Made by a program: the position numbers and the translations under genes
NCBI GenBank assembly: GCA_034423015.1
Contig: DAOUJG010000026.1
Location: 62,001 to 126,000, forward strand
Direction of reading: 5' to 3'
DNA from: JAGWBJ01 sp034423015
GTDB lineage: Bacteria > Chloroflexota > Dehalococcoidia > Lucifugimonadales > JAGWBF01
Length of the DNA stretch: 64,000 bases
Notes under the pieces: model-generated
The model's input: only the letters and a program-made list of their open reading frames with translations
What the model was told of the DNA's origin: nothing
Databases searched by the model: none
Shown here: one piece after another, positions 1 through 8,771 of the stretch
Layout of the letters: each line of letters begins with the position of its first letter
How positions within the stretch are numbered: the stretch's first letter is position 1

Positions 1-60
1 CTCCAGACTCCGCATGGAAGAAGCAGTCGGCCTCTTAGCCGGACTTCACCGAGGGTAGTC

Positions 61-657
61 GTGAACGGCAAACCGATAAAGCTGACGGCGCAGGAGGTGG
101 AGGGCCTGGAGCAGGTCGTCTCCGCGGGCCACAAGTGGATCGACGGCTCCAACCCGGCCTATCCGGGCCTGATACTGAAGATCGGCGGCGCCTTCCTGGA
201 GGCCATCGAAAGGGGCGGCCACCAGGAGTTGTACCTCAGCGAGCAGGAGGCCTGGTACCTGCGCGAGATGGTCCCAGCCAACATGAGAGTCCGGGGAGAG
301 ACCGTCGGGCAGAGCCTCAAGCGGAAGCTGTATCCGATCCTTCTGGAGTTCGAGGCCGAGAGGTACAGCGAGGCCGCCGTTACTCGCTACGGCTCGTCCA
401 AGGTCGAAGAACCCCTCACCAGGGAGGACGTGTTCAGGCAGGACGCCGGCCCCGGGGAGACTGTCGCGCCCGACGATGCCGTCATGCCTCACCGGCCCCA
501 AGCCCAGGGGGCCGAGGGTCACGTGAGCTCCAACGAGGGGACGGATGAGGGCTGCGAACAAGAGGAGGCAGACGCCGACGGACAGCCGTCCGTCGACCAG
601 GAGCTTTCCGGCACTCGGGACGGGGCCGAGCTGACGGGCGACCAGACCCAGGAATAG
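61..657 (+). CDS. Hypothetical protein, acidic C-terminus
   Basis: A 198-residue protein starting at GTG with a GAGGG ribosome site about eight bases upstream. I do not recognise the family. Residues 1 to about 110 look like a folded, mainly helical domain (QEVEGLEQVVSAGHKW, LYLSEQEAWYLREMV). The last 80 residues are Glu/Gly/Asp rich and low in complexity, so probably disordered. There is no signal peptide or membrane segment. A 212-residue ORF on the opposite strand is of similar length, but its composition (Gly/Leu/Val/His strings) is that of an antisense shadow. The + strand reading is preferred for its amino-acid usage and its ribosome site. Confidence 0.55.
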   Translation: MNGKPIKLTAQEVEGLEQVVSAGHKWIDGSNPAYPGLILKIGGAFLEAIERGGHQELYLSEQEAWYLREMVPANMRVRGETVGQSLKRKLYPILLEFEAERYSEAAVTRYGSSKVEEPLTREDVFRQDAGPGETVAPDDAVMPHRPQAQGAEGHVSSNEGTDEGCEQEEADADGQPSVDQELSGTRDGAELTGDQTQE

Positions 658-924
658 CGCGACGTCGCGGGGGTCCGATACCACACACTACCGGCCCAAT
701 TGGGCCATGTTCATAACTGCCCTGGCCCCGCGACCAAGCCAAACAATCCGGGCATCCGTGGCGCCCACGAATCGCTCTTCAGGGAGGCGTTCTCTCCGAA
801 CTCCTCCCCGGCCAACGTACCTTTTCACCCGTCTAGGCATAGTTGCCAAGACCACGATTGGCTCTTCTCGTCAAGAGTATCCCAAGCCCCAGGGCAGGTC
901 ACTCAGTCCACACGGAGGTCTTAC
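658..924. other. Intergenic region with no recognised gene
   Basis: About 270 bases with several short overlapping ORFs but no convincing coding signal. I see no tRNA, strong terminator or consensus promoter in it. The next gene has its own ribosome site (GGAGG at about 914-918). Confidence 0.4.
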
Positions 925-1413
925 ATGAAGCTACTCATCGGAATGCTGGCGGTCCTGGTCCTGGCGGCGGCGTGTGCCAACGAGCCCACCCCCACCCCCA
1001 CCCCGGACACCCGGCCCGACGAAATCCTGGCTGAACTGAGGCGCCCCACGGCCACACCGGCGCCCACGGCCACACCGGACGGTCGCATAGACGAAATCCT
1101 GGAGATGCTACACGCCCCGCATCCCACTGCAACGCCCAGCCCCAGGCTGGATGAGGGATTGACGGCCATCGTGGAGCTCCGCAGCCTGTTCTCTCCATCG
1201 TTCGGGGAAGTGAGCGTTCCAACCGACCTCGAGTCCGGGCGCGAGGCCCTGGCCGAGTGCCTGGCCCAGCGTCTCTCCTCACCGGCCATCGATGCGGAGA
1301 GCATGATAGGCGCTATCGAAATCGACGGGTTGATGGAGGAGATGACCGGCGAGCCGGATGCAGGAGAGCTGGCAGACCTGGTCTTCGCAGGCACCCTATT
1401 CGGCTGCTGGTAG
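925..1413 (+). CDS. Putative lipoprotein with DEIL repeats
   Basis: A 162-residue protein. The ATG at 925 is chosen because GGAGG lies six bases upstream and the N-terminus is then a classic signal peptide: Lys, a hydrophobic run (LLIGMLAVLVLAAA), then Cys17 as the lipobox cysteine. The mature N-terminus has a Thr/Pro-rich spacer. Inside it an Arg-x-Asp-Glu-Ile-Leu-type segment recurs three times (RPDEILAEL, RIDEILEML, RLDEGLTAI), separated by TATP-rich linkers. The C-terminal 80 residues look globular. It is probably an extracytoplasmic lipid-anchored protein of unknown function. It precedes rpsO, which has its own promoter. Confidence 0.6.
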   Translation: MKLLIGMLAVLVLAAACANEPTPTPTPDTRPDEILAELRRPTATPAPTATPDGRIDEILEMLHAPHPTATPSPRLDEGLTAIVELRSLFSPSFGEVSVPTDLESGREALAECLAQRLSSPAIDAESMIGAIEIDGLMEEMTGEPDAGELADLVFAGTLFGCW

Positions 1414-1487
1414 GCGCAATCCGTTGACACTCGTGAAGGCCGCCATCGTCACGCTACGGAGACCGGGACAATGGTGAATAAGGCCAA

Positions 1488-1517
1488 TTGCGGGCGCCTT
1501 TGACGGTATGCTATAAT
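1488..1517 (+). promoter_or_regulatory. Promoter of rpsO
   Basis: TTGCGG (1488-1493), an 18-base spacer and TATAAT (1512-1517), preceded by TGC to give an extended -10. The start codon is 47 bases beyond. The 14-mer TATGCTATAATCCT is repeated exactly in front of prs. Confidence 0.7.
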
Positions 1518-1564
1518 CCTCAGCGAAGAAAAGAGCGAAGAGTGGAGAAAAGGTCCAGGGGGGC

Positions 1565-1831
1565 ATGATAGACACGGACACGAAGTCGCGAATCATCCGG
1601 GACTTCCAACTACACGAGAGTGACACAGGATCGACAGAGGTCCAGGTAGCTCTTCTAACGGAGAGAATCAGGCAGCTAACGGACCACCTCCGACAGCACC
1701 ACACCGACGCGCATTCACGCACCGGCCTGCTGAAACTGGTAGGTCAGAGAAGAAGCCTCCTCAACTACTTGACCCGCGAAGACGTCACCAGATACCGTAC
1801 GCTAATCGCCAGACTCGGCCTCCGCAGATAG
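1565..1831 (+). CDS. rpsO: 30S ribosomal protein S15
   Basis: Eighty-eight residues, the usual length for S15. The protein binds the central domain of 16S rRNA with S6 and S18. Recognisable family segments are the N-terminal SRIIRDFQLHESDTGSTEVQ, the helix LTDHLRQHHTDAHSR, and GQRRSLLNYL near the C-terminus. It has its own extended -10 promoter, and a hairpin overlaps its stop codon ahead of pnp. The rpsO-pnp order is very widely conserved in bacteria. Confidence 0.97.
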   Translation: MIDTDTKSRIIRDFQLHESDTGSTEVQVALLTERIRQLTDHLRQHHTDAHSRTGLLKLVGQRRSLLNYLTREDVTRYRTLIARLGLRR

Positions 1832-1860
1832 CCCCGAAATACCGGGGCTATTTCTCTTTC
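1829..1860 (+). terminator. Rho-independent terminator/attenuator between rpsO and pnp
   Basis: Perfect 8-bp stem TAGCCCCG/CGGGGCTA with a six-base loop, beginning in the rpsO stop codon and followed by the T-rich run TTTCTCTTTCC. No separate strong promoter is visible before pnp, so partial read-through into pnp is likely. Confidence 0.75.
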
Positions 1861-1904
1861 CTCTTCCTTCGGCAACTCAACAGAGAGGTCGTGCGACTTT
1901 TACC

Positions 1905-4178
1905 ATGCAGTACTCCGTGGAACGCCGCATAGGCGACAAGAACATTACCATCGAGACGGGAAAGCTGGCCGGGCTGGCCGGCGGCTCCGTTACAGTGCGG
2001 TGCGGCGACACCATCGTCCTCGCCACCGTGTGTATGTCGTCTCGTCCCAGACCCAACATCGATTTCCTACCCCTTACCGTGGACTACGAGGAGCGCCTTT
2101 ACGCGGCCGGCCGCATACCCGGCAGCTTCTTCCGCCGTGAGGGACGCCCCGGCCAGGAGGCCATACTCTTCGGCCGCCTGATCGACCGCCCCATGCGCCC
2201 CCTCTTCCCCAAGAGCCTGCGCAACGAGGTCCAGATAATCATCACCGTCCTCTCCGTCGACAAGGAGAACCCGCCCGAGACCCTGGCCATGATAGGCGCC
2301 TCGGCGGCCGTGGCCATGTCGGAGATACCCTGCGACGGCCCCGTGGGAGCGACCAGGGTGGGCCACGTGGACGGCCGTTTCGTCCTCAACCCCGACTACG
2401 CCGACATCGACAACGGTGACCTGTCCGTAGTCGTCGCTGGCATAAGGGACGCCGTCATGATGATCGAGGCGGCCTCCGTCGAGGTCTCCGAGGAGACGGT
2501 GCTGGAGGCCGTGGAGCGCGCCCAGGAGGCCAACCTCATCGTGATAGACATGATCGAAGAGGTGGTCAGGGCCGCGGGCAAGAACAAGATAACGGTGGAG
2601 GCCCCCGCCCCGGCCGACGACCTGGACCGGGAGCTGGGCAACCTGCTGGACGGCCGCCTGACCCGCATCGTGGAGTCGGGCGCCGCCAAAGAAGAGCGGG
2701 ACAGGGAGCTGGCGCGGCTGGAGGAGGAGGTCCGAGAGAAGCTGCCCGAGGAGTACTCGGACGCCGAGGTCTCAGCCGCCTTCGAGTCCAGCCTGAAGAA
2801 GCTGACCCGCTCCAGGATCCTGGAGAAAGGCGTCCGGCCCGACGGCCGGGGCCTCACGGACATCCGCCCCATATCCTGCGAGGTGGGCGTGCTGCCCAGG
2901 GTCCACGGCTCTGGCCTGTTCACCCGGGGCCAGACCCAGGTGCTCACCATAGCCACCCTCGCCTCCACGGGCATGCAGCAGAAGCTGGACAGCCTCAGCC
3001 CCGAGGAGACCAAGAGGTACATACACCACTACAACTTCGCCCCCTACTCCACGGGAGAGACGAAGCGCATAGCCACCGGGCGGCGGGAGGTGGGTCACGG
3101 CGCCCTGGCCGAGAAGGCCGTCTACGCCTCGGTCCCCAGCGAGGAGGAGTTCCCCTACGCCATACGCCTGGTGTCCGAGGTGCTCAGCTCCAACGGCAGC
3201 ACCTCCATGGCCAGCGTGTGCGGCAGCACCCTGGCCCTCATGGACGCGGGGGTGCCACTGCACAAGCCGGTGGCCGGCGTGGCCATGGGCCTGGTCCTGG
3301 GCGAAAACGGCCAGGCCTCCGTTCTCACCGACATCGAGGGCATGGAGGACCACCTGGGAGACATGGACTTCAAGGTCGCGGGCACCACCGACGGCATCAA
3401 CGCCCTGCAGCTCGACGTGAAGACCAAGGGCCTCACCCCAGCGCTGCTGCAACGGGCCATGGCCCAGGCCAAGGAGGGTAGGCTGTTCATCCTGGACAAG
3501 ATGCGGGAGGCCATCGCCGAGCCCAGGTCCGCCCTCAGCCCCTACGCCCCCAAAGTCGTGCGGATGACCATTCCCATCGACAAGATCGGCGCCCTGATAG
3601 GCCCCGGCGGCCGCACCATAAGGGGCATCCAGGAGGAGACGGGCGTCTCCATCGACACCGAGGACGACGGTACGGTCCTGATCAGCGGCGTCGACGACGC
3701 CATGATCAAGAGGGCCCAGGCACAGGTCGACGGGCTCACCAGGGAGATCGTCGTGGGGGACATCTTCACCGGCAAGGTCGTCCGGCTCACCAGCTTCGGC
3801 GCCTTCGTGGAGCTGACTCCGGGCAAGGACGGCCTGGTGCGGAGGGAGGAGCTGGGAGACGCCGAGGAGGACCTGGACATCGGCAGGGAGATCACCGTGA
3901 TCGTCCAGGAGATCGACCACCTGGGCAGGATCAACCTGTCCCGCCGCGCCCTCTTCGGCGACTCCGATCCCTCGGAGCCGGGCCAAAGGGCCGCGGCTCC
4001 CCCTCCGGGACCCCGTCCGGGTATGGCCCCCATGGGAGGCCGCGGTCCCAGGCCGGGGGGCCGGGGCGACGGCCGACCGCCCATGGGGCGCGGCCGCGGA
4101 GGCCCGCCGCGTTCCGGCCCCGGGGGAGGGGGACGGCGGCCGCCCTCCAGGCCCGGGTTCCGCGGCCCCGGCCGCTGA
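1905..4178 (+). CDS. pnp: Polyribonucleotide nucleotidyltransferase (PNPase)
   Basis: A 757-residue phosphorolytic 3'-5' exoribonuclease. Domains in order: RNase PH 1 (about 10-140, with the signature GRIPGSFFRREGRPG), the all-helical domain (about 145-235), RNase PH 2 (about 310-540, with STSMASVCGS and MDFKVAGT), KH (about 550-605, with the GxxG loop IGPGGRTI), and S1 (about 615-685, with SFGAFVEL). The last 70 residues form an unusual Pro/Gly/Arg-rich tail with RGG-like repeats, unlike the short acidic or basic tails of most PNPases; it is probably disordered and RNA-binding. It lies downstream of rpsO as usual. Confidence 0.97.
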   Translation: MQYSVERRIGDKNITIETGKLAGLAGGSVTVRCGDTIVLATVCMSSRPRPNIDFLPLTVDYEERLYAAGRIPGSFFRREGRPGQEAILFGRLIDRPMRPLFPKSLRNEVQIIITVLSVDKENPPETLAMIGASAAVAMSEIPCDGPVGATRVGHVDGRFVLNPDYADIDNGDLSVVVAGIRDAVMMIEAASVEVSEETVLEAVERAQEANLIVIDMIEEVVRAAGKNKITVEAPAPADDLDRELGNLLDGRLTRIVESGAAKEERDRELARLEEEVREKLPEEYSDAEVSAAFESSLKKLTRSRILEKGVRPDGRGLTDIRPISCEVGVLPRVHGSGLFTRGQTQVLTIATLASTGMQQKLDSLSPEETKRYIHHYNFAPYSTGETKRIATGRREVGHGALAEKAVYASVPSEEEFPYAIRLVSEVLSSNGSTSMASVCGSTLALMDAGVPLHKPVAGVAMGLVLGENGQASVLTDIEGMEDHLGDMDFKVAGTTDGINALQLDVKTKGLTPALLQRAMAQAKEGRLFILDKMREAIAEPRSALSPYAPKVVRMTIPIDKIGALIGPGGRTIRGIQEETGVSIDTEDDGTVLISGVDDAMIKRAQAQVDGLTREIVVGDIFTGKVVRLTSFGAFVELTPGKDGLVRREELGDAEEDLDIGREITVIVQEIDHLGRINLSRRALFGDSDPSEPGQRAAAPPPGPRPGMAPMGGRGPRPGGRGDGRPPMGRGRGGPPRSGPGGGGRRPPSRPGFRGPGR

Positions 4179-4208
4179 CATCCGTAACCGTCCCGGCGTC
4201 ACCGTGTA

Positions 4209-4237
4209 TTGACCCGGTCGCCGGGGAATATTATCAT
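4209..4237 (+). promoter_or_regulatory. Promoter of dapB operon
   Basis: TTGACC (4209-4214), a 17-base spacer and TATCAT (4232-4237). A transcription start near 4244 supports the downstream GTG at 4303 rather than the GTG at 4252. Confidence 0.6.
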
Positions 4238-4302
4238 CTCCGAAAACCCCGGTGACACCATCCGTTGAAGACGGGTCCAACACCACCGGCGCGGAGGACG
4301 AA

Positions 4303-5094
4303 GTGGCTCCCATGAGGGTGGCCGTAAACGGCGCCACGGGCAGGATGGGAAGAGAGGTCGTGGCCACCCTCTGCCGGGAACCCGACATGGAGCCCGTGGG
4401 GGCCGTCTCGGGACGGGACCACGGCGAGAGGCTGGACCTGCCCGACGGCTCGGGCAGCATCCCCCTCTCCGTCGACCTCCAGGAGATCCTCAACGCCACC
4501 AGGCCCCAGGTGCTGGTGGACTTCACCACGGCCGGCGTTGCGACGGCCGCCGCCGGAGTGGCCGCCGCGTCGGGAGTGGCCCTGGTCTCCGGGACCACCG
4601 GCCTGTCCGAAGAGCAGCTCAGGGAGATGGACCGCGTCTCCCGGGAGTACTCTGTAGGCATCATCTCCGCCCCCAACTTCGCCCTGGGGGCCGTGCTCCT
4701 GCTCCACCTGGCTAAGCAGGCCGCGCCCTTCTTCGACTACGTGGACATCGTGGAGAGCCACCACGAGAACAAGATAGACGCGCCTTCGGGCACGGCCATG
4801 GCCATCGCAAGGGCGGTGGCCGAGGCCGGGCAATACAAGCGGAACCAGACCGAGAAGCAGACCCTGGCCGGGACCAGGGGCGGCGAGATGGACGGCATCG
4901 GAGTCCACAGCATACGCATGGCCGGGCGCAGCGCCCACCACGAGGTGGTCCTGGGCACGGCGGGGCAGACGGTCACCCTGCGCCACGACGCCCTGGGCCG
5001 GGACTGCTACATGCCCGGCGTAATGAGGGCCGTACGCGAGGTGGTAAACCTTAAGGAGCTCGTCGTCGGCCTGGACAAGATACTCGGCCTATAG
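4303..5094 (+). CDS. dapB: 4-hydroxy-tetrahydrodipicolinate reductase
   Basis: Reduces 4-hydroxy-tetrahydrodipicolinate with NAD(P)H in lysine/diaminopimelate synthesis. About 263 residues. The Rossmann loop NGATGRMGREV is at the N-terminus, and the catalytic/substrate segment SHHENKIDAPSGTA is in the middle. The GTG at 4303 is chosen because GGAGG ends five bases upstream; a GTG at 4252 would add 17 non-conserved residues, and an ATG at 4312 is also possible. It is followed 18 bases later by asd and then by dapA, giving a compact lysine-pathway operon. Confidence 0.93.
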   Translation: MAPMRVAVNGATGRMGREVVATLCREPDMEPVGAVSGRDHGERLDLPDGSGSIPLSVDLQEILNATRPQVLVDFTTAGVATAAAGVAAASGVALVSGTTGLSEEQLREMDRVSREYSVGIISAPNFALGAVLLLHLAKQAAPFFDYVDIVESHHENKIDAPSGTAMAIARAVAEAGQYKRNQTEKQTLAGTRGGEMDGIGVHSIRMAGRSAHHEVVLGTAGQTVTLRHDALGRDCYMPGVMRAVREVVNLKELVVGLDKILGL

Positions 5095-5112
5095 ATACGG
5101 GGAAGCAGCAGC

Positions 5113-6183
<1,071 letters not shown>

Positions 6184-6262
6184 AGTGAGTAACTCGACTT
6201 TCCTGGAAGACTGGGGTTACTACCAGCTCTTGAAGGAGTAAGAAACACCGAGGAGGGCCGCT

Positions 6263-7159
6263 ATGACGGAGATAGGCAGGTTGCTGACGGCGATGGTCAC
6301 ACCCTTCGACCAGGAGGGCAGGGTGGACTACGACCAGGCCAAGCGCCTGGCCCACGCTCTCCTGGACTCGGGCAGCGACGGCATGATCGTGTCGGGCACG
6401 ACCGGCGAGTCGCCCACCCTCTCCACCGAGGAGAAGCTGAGGCTCTTCTCGGAGGTCAAGTCCTCCATCGGAGACCGGGGCGCGGTTATCGCGGGCACCG
6501 GCAACTACAGCACCGCCGAGAGCATCGAGCTGAGCAAGGAGGCCGAGGCCGCGGGCGTCGATGGCCTGCTGCTGGTGGTGCCCTACTACAACAAGCCCCC
6601 CCAGGAGGGTCTGTACCAGCACTTCAAGGCCGTGGCCTCCAGCGTGCACATCCCGTGTATCCTGTACAACGTGACCAGCCGCACCAGCCTCAACATGACC
6701 CATGACACCACCATACGCCTCAGCGGCGTCGACAACATCGTAGGCGTCAAGGAGGCGGGCAGCGACATGGACCAGATCGCCCGCATCATCTCCGGGGCCC
6801 GGGGCGATTTCAGGGTCTGGAGCGGCAACGACAACGAGACCTTCTACATAATGGCCATGGGCGGCTACGGCATAGTCAGCGTGGCCTCCCACCTGGTGGG
6901 CGACCAGATCAAGCACATGATGGGCCTGCTGCTGGAGGGGGACGTGGAGGGCGCGGGGGCCGAGCATCGCCGGCTTCTGGAGCTCTTCAAGGTCCTGTTC
7001 GTAGTCTCCAACCCGATCCCGGTCAAGCACTCCCTGAACCGGATCGGCTTCGACGTGGGCAACCCCCGCCTTCCCCTGATACCCGCCGACGATAAGGCCG
7101 CGGCGGCCATCGACGCCGTCCTCGACCGCTACGAGATGGACCTGCCGGTCCACGGCTGA
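6263..7159 (+). CDS. dapA: 4-hydroxy-tetrahydrodipicolinate synthase
   Basis: Condenses pyruvate with aspartate semialdehyde through a lysine Schiff base. 298 residues, normal length for the DapA/NAL family. Key motifs: SGTTGESPTL near residue 45, the YNVTSRT segment carrying the catalytic tyrosine, and GVKEAGSD with the Schiff-base lysine. GAGGAGG precedes the ATG. It is the last gene of the dapB-asd-dapA cluster. Beyond it, base composition drops at the start of the accessory island. Confidence 0.95.
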   Translation: MTEIGRLLTAMVTPFDQEGRVDYDQAKRLAHALLDSGSDGMIVSGTTGESPTLSTEEKLRLFSEVKSSIGDRGAVIAGTGNYSTAESIELSKEAEAAGVDGLLLVVPYYNKPPQEGLYQHFKAVASSVHIPCILYNVTSRTSLNMTHDTTIRLSGVDNIVGVKEAGSDMDQIARIISGARGDFRVWSGNDNETFYIMAMGGYGIVSVASHLVGDQIKHMMGLLLEGDVEGAGAEHRRLLELFKVLFVVSNPIPVKHSLNRIGFDVGNPRLPLIPADDKAAAAIDAVLDRYEMDLPVHG

Positions 7160-7453
7160 CGCGGGGTTAAAGGGATTCGTCCGTCACCGACGCCAGGGAA
7201 CCAGGCCATCCAGGTGGGGTCGGAGATAGCTGGGAGTTCGCTTCACCCGGGAGGGGGAGAAGCGCCGATGGACTTTATAGACGAATAGTAGGCTCGCAGC
7301 ACTCCCTCCGTGGTTCAGTTTGCCTGTAGCGTGTGATGGTGGTGCTATGCCCTCCGTACCTTACCACAAGGGAGTAGTCTGCCGTCACCACCCAAAACTT
7401 CGCCGACCTGGGTGGGCGCGACTGGCGGAGATTAGGGCATAACGAGGGACGAT
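7160..7453. other. Non-coding left border of accessory island
   Basis: Nearly 300 bases between dapA and the AT-richer ORF at 7454, itself lower in G+C than the flanking core genes. I find no tRNA, terminator with T-run or convincing gene. A 63-codon minus-strand ORF here has no recognisable features. It probably marks the left junction of inserted DNA, but no direct repeat matching the right side could be identified by eye. Confidence 0.35.
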
Positions 7454-8545
7454 ATGGAATCGCCAAGACGCAATGTCACAATAAGAGGTTCACTGTGGGA
7501 AGAGTGCAAGGCCCAGATAAGACATTACCGTCCGCACCGCACCAAAGGTACAATAGCAGAGGGCTTTGTCGGTCTACTACTGAAATCCTGCAAGGGGAGA
7601 CTGAACCATGAGCCAGACTTCTGCGGAAATACGCCTGACTATGAGTGGACTGTGGCCCCAGAGATACCAAGCTCATACCGCTTCATCGTAGAGGTGGTAT
7701 ACGGCGGCAAGGACACATCGACAGCCATCGTCCGGGTAAAAGAGAAAGCTGAGAAATACCAACCACTAGGCGAACACCAATACTATGTCGTAGCCGTTGT
7801 GTACGAGGACGGTGTAGATATCAAAGAGGTTACAAGCCACTGTATTTCGGGCCTGGCCATGAAATTGGGAATAGACGTGGACACAGGTGAAACAACAACG
7901 GAATTCGATGTGATTCCCAGAAAATACACAGCGGGCTACGCCTCATTGCTTTGGGCCATACCGTTCCCCACGGATTCTACCGGGGGAACAGAAACTTGGG
8001 ATACGGAGATTTGCGAGATACTGAGCGAAAAGGCAAAACACCTCCAAGTCGATATATTCAGGCTAAACCTGCTGTCTGCATCGGGAATGACTAGCGAGGA
8101 CTTCAATGGCCAAGCCCAACTTCGCCGACAAGACCATCTGGACCGGGGACAACCTGGACATCCTCCGGGGGATAAACTCGGAGTGCGTGGACCTCATCTA
8201 CCTGGACCCGACCTTCAACTCGAACCAGAACTACTCCGCCCCCGTGGGCAGCAAGGCCGCCGGCGCCGCCTTCAAGGACACCTGGACGTTGAGCGACCTG
8301 GACGTGGCCTGGATGGGCCTGATAGCCGACGAGCAGCCTGCCACAGCCCACGTCGTGAGGACGGCGGGACTCACCCACGGGAAGGGGATGCAGTCGTACC
8401 TGACCATGATGGCCGTCCGGCTCATGGAGGTGCGCCGGGTGCTGAAGGACACCGGCAGCATCTACCTCCACTGCGACCCCTACGCCAGCCACTACCTGAA
8501 GCTGCTGATGGACGCGATTTGGGGACAGAAACAGTTTCAGAATGA
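7454..8545 (+). CDS. AT-richer ORF of unknown function, possible nuclease-like protein
   Basis: The reading frame is 363 codons long, but only the first 215 to 220 look like protein. After about 8100 the frame runs out of phase through the methyltransferase gene and becomes Arg/Gly/Pro-rich shadow sequence. The native 3' end is therefore probably lost, or the protein has acquired an overprinted tail. Codons 1-217 are about 50-52% G+C by hand count, against about 68% in the adjacent methyltransferase. The segments EPDFCGNTPDYEW and YRFIVEVVYGGK resemble the spacing of PD-(D/E)xK nuclease cores, but a canonical ExK is absent, so this is only a suggestion. GAGGGA precedes the ATG. Position next to a DNA methyltransferase would suit a restriction partner. 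Confidence 0.5.
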   Translation: MESPRRNVTIRGSLWEECKAQIRHYRPHRTKGTIAEGFVGLLLKSCKGRLNHEPDFCGNTPDYEWTVAPEIPSSYRFIVEVVYGGKDTSTAIVRVKEKAEKYQPLGEHQYYVVAVVYEDGVDIKEVTSHCISGLAMKLGIDVDTGETTTEFDVIPRKYTAGYASLLWAIPFPTDSTGGTETWDTEICEILSEKAKHLQVDIFRLNLLSASGMTSEDFNGQAQLRRQDHLDRGQPGHPPGDKLGVRGPHLPGPDLQLEPELLRPRGQQGRRRRLQGHLDVERPGRGLDGPDSRRAACHSPRREDGGTHPREGDAVVPDHDGRPAHGGAPGAEGHRQHLPPLRPLRQPLPEAADGRDLGTETVSE

Positions 8546-8771
8546 GGTAGTTTGGAACTATCGTCGCTGGCCTGGCCCGACTAAGCGATTCCAGACCATG
8601 CACGACGTCATATTGTTCTACTCAAACGGAGAGAACGCCACCTTCAATGTGTCATACGAGCCTCCAAGTCAAAGCTACTTGAAGCGGTTCAAGGGCAAGA
8701 CCCAGATACTCGACCCTACTACCAAGACCCGGAAACTTGTCGTTGACAAACCGACCAAGGGTTTGCCATAG
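8106..8771 (+). pseudogene. DNA methyltransferase, N-terminal half (ends at in-frame TAG)
   Basis: Start of a beta-class site-specific DNA methyltransferase. Motif IV comes first: VDLIYLDPTFNSNQNY, where the usual DPP(F/Y) is DPTF (residues 34-37). Then follow LKDTGSIYLHCDP and a target-recognition region (about residues 140-221). Reading stops at TAG (8769-8771), yet the same frame continues without another stop to 9332 and supplies the missing motif I and an HNH domain. The gene therefore looks broken by one nonsense codon. The recognition region (8521-8760) is about 51% G+C by hand count, versus about 68% just upstream, suggesting replacement by recombination. GAGGA lies upstream of the ATG. 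Confidence 0.8.

Noticed and set aside
2772..4676. 634-codon minus-strand ORF opposite pnp and dapB
   Set aside because: High G+C leaves long open frames opposite real genes. Both + strand genes have full family motifs.
7391..8130. Short match (AACTTCGCCGAC) between the island's left border and the methyltransferase start
   Set aside because: Twelve bases in GC-rich DNA is easily chance, and the flanks do not align.
8769..8771. TAG in the methyltransferase as a recoded amino acid (pyrrolysine-like)
   Set aside because: No pyrrolysine machinery or recoding structure is visible, and other signs of decay (DPTF motif, integrase fossil, composition breaks) favour a nonsense mutation.
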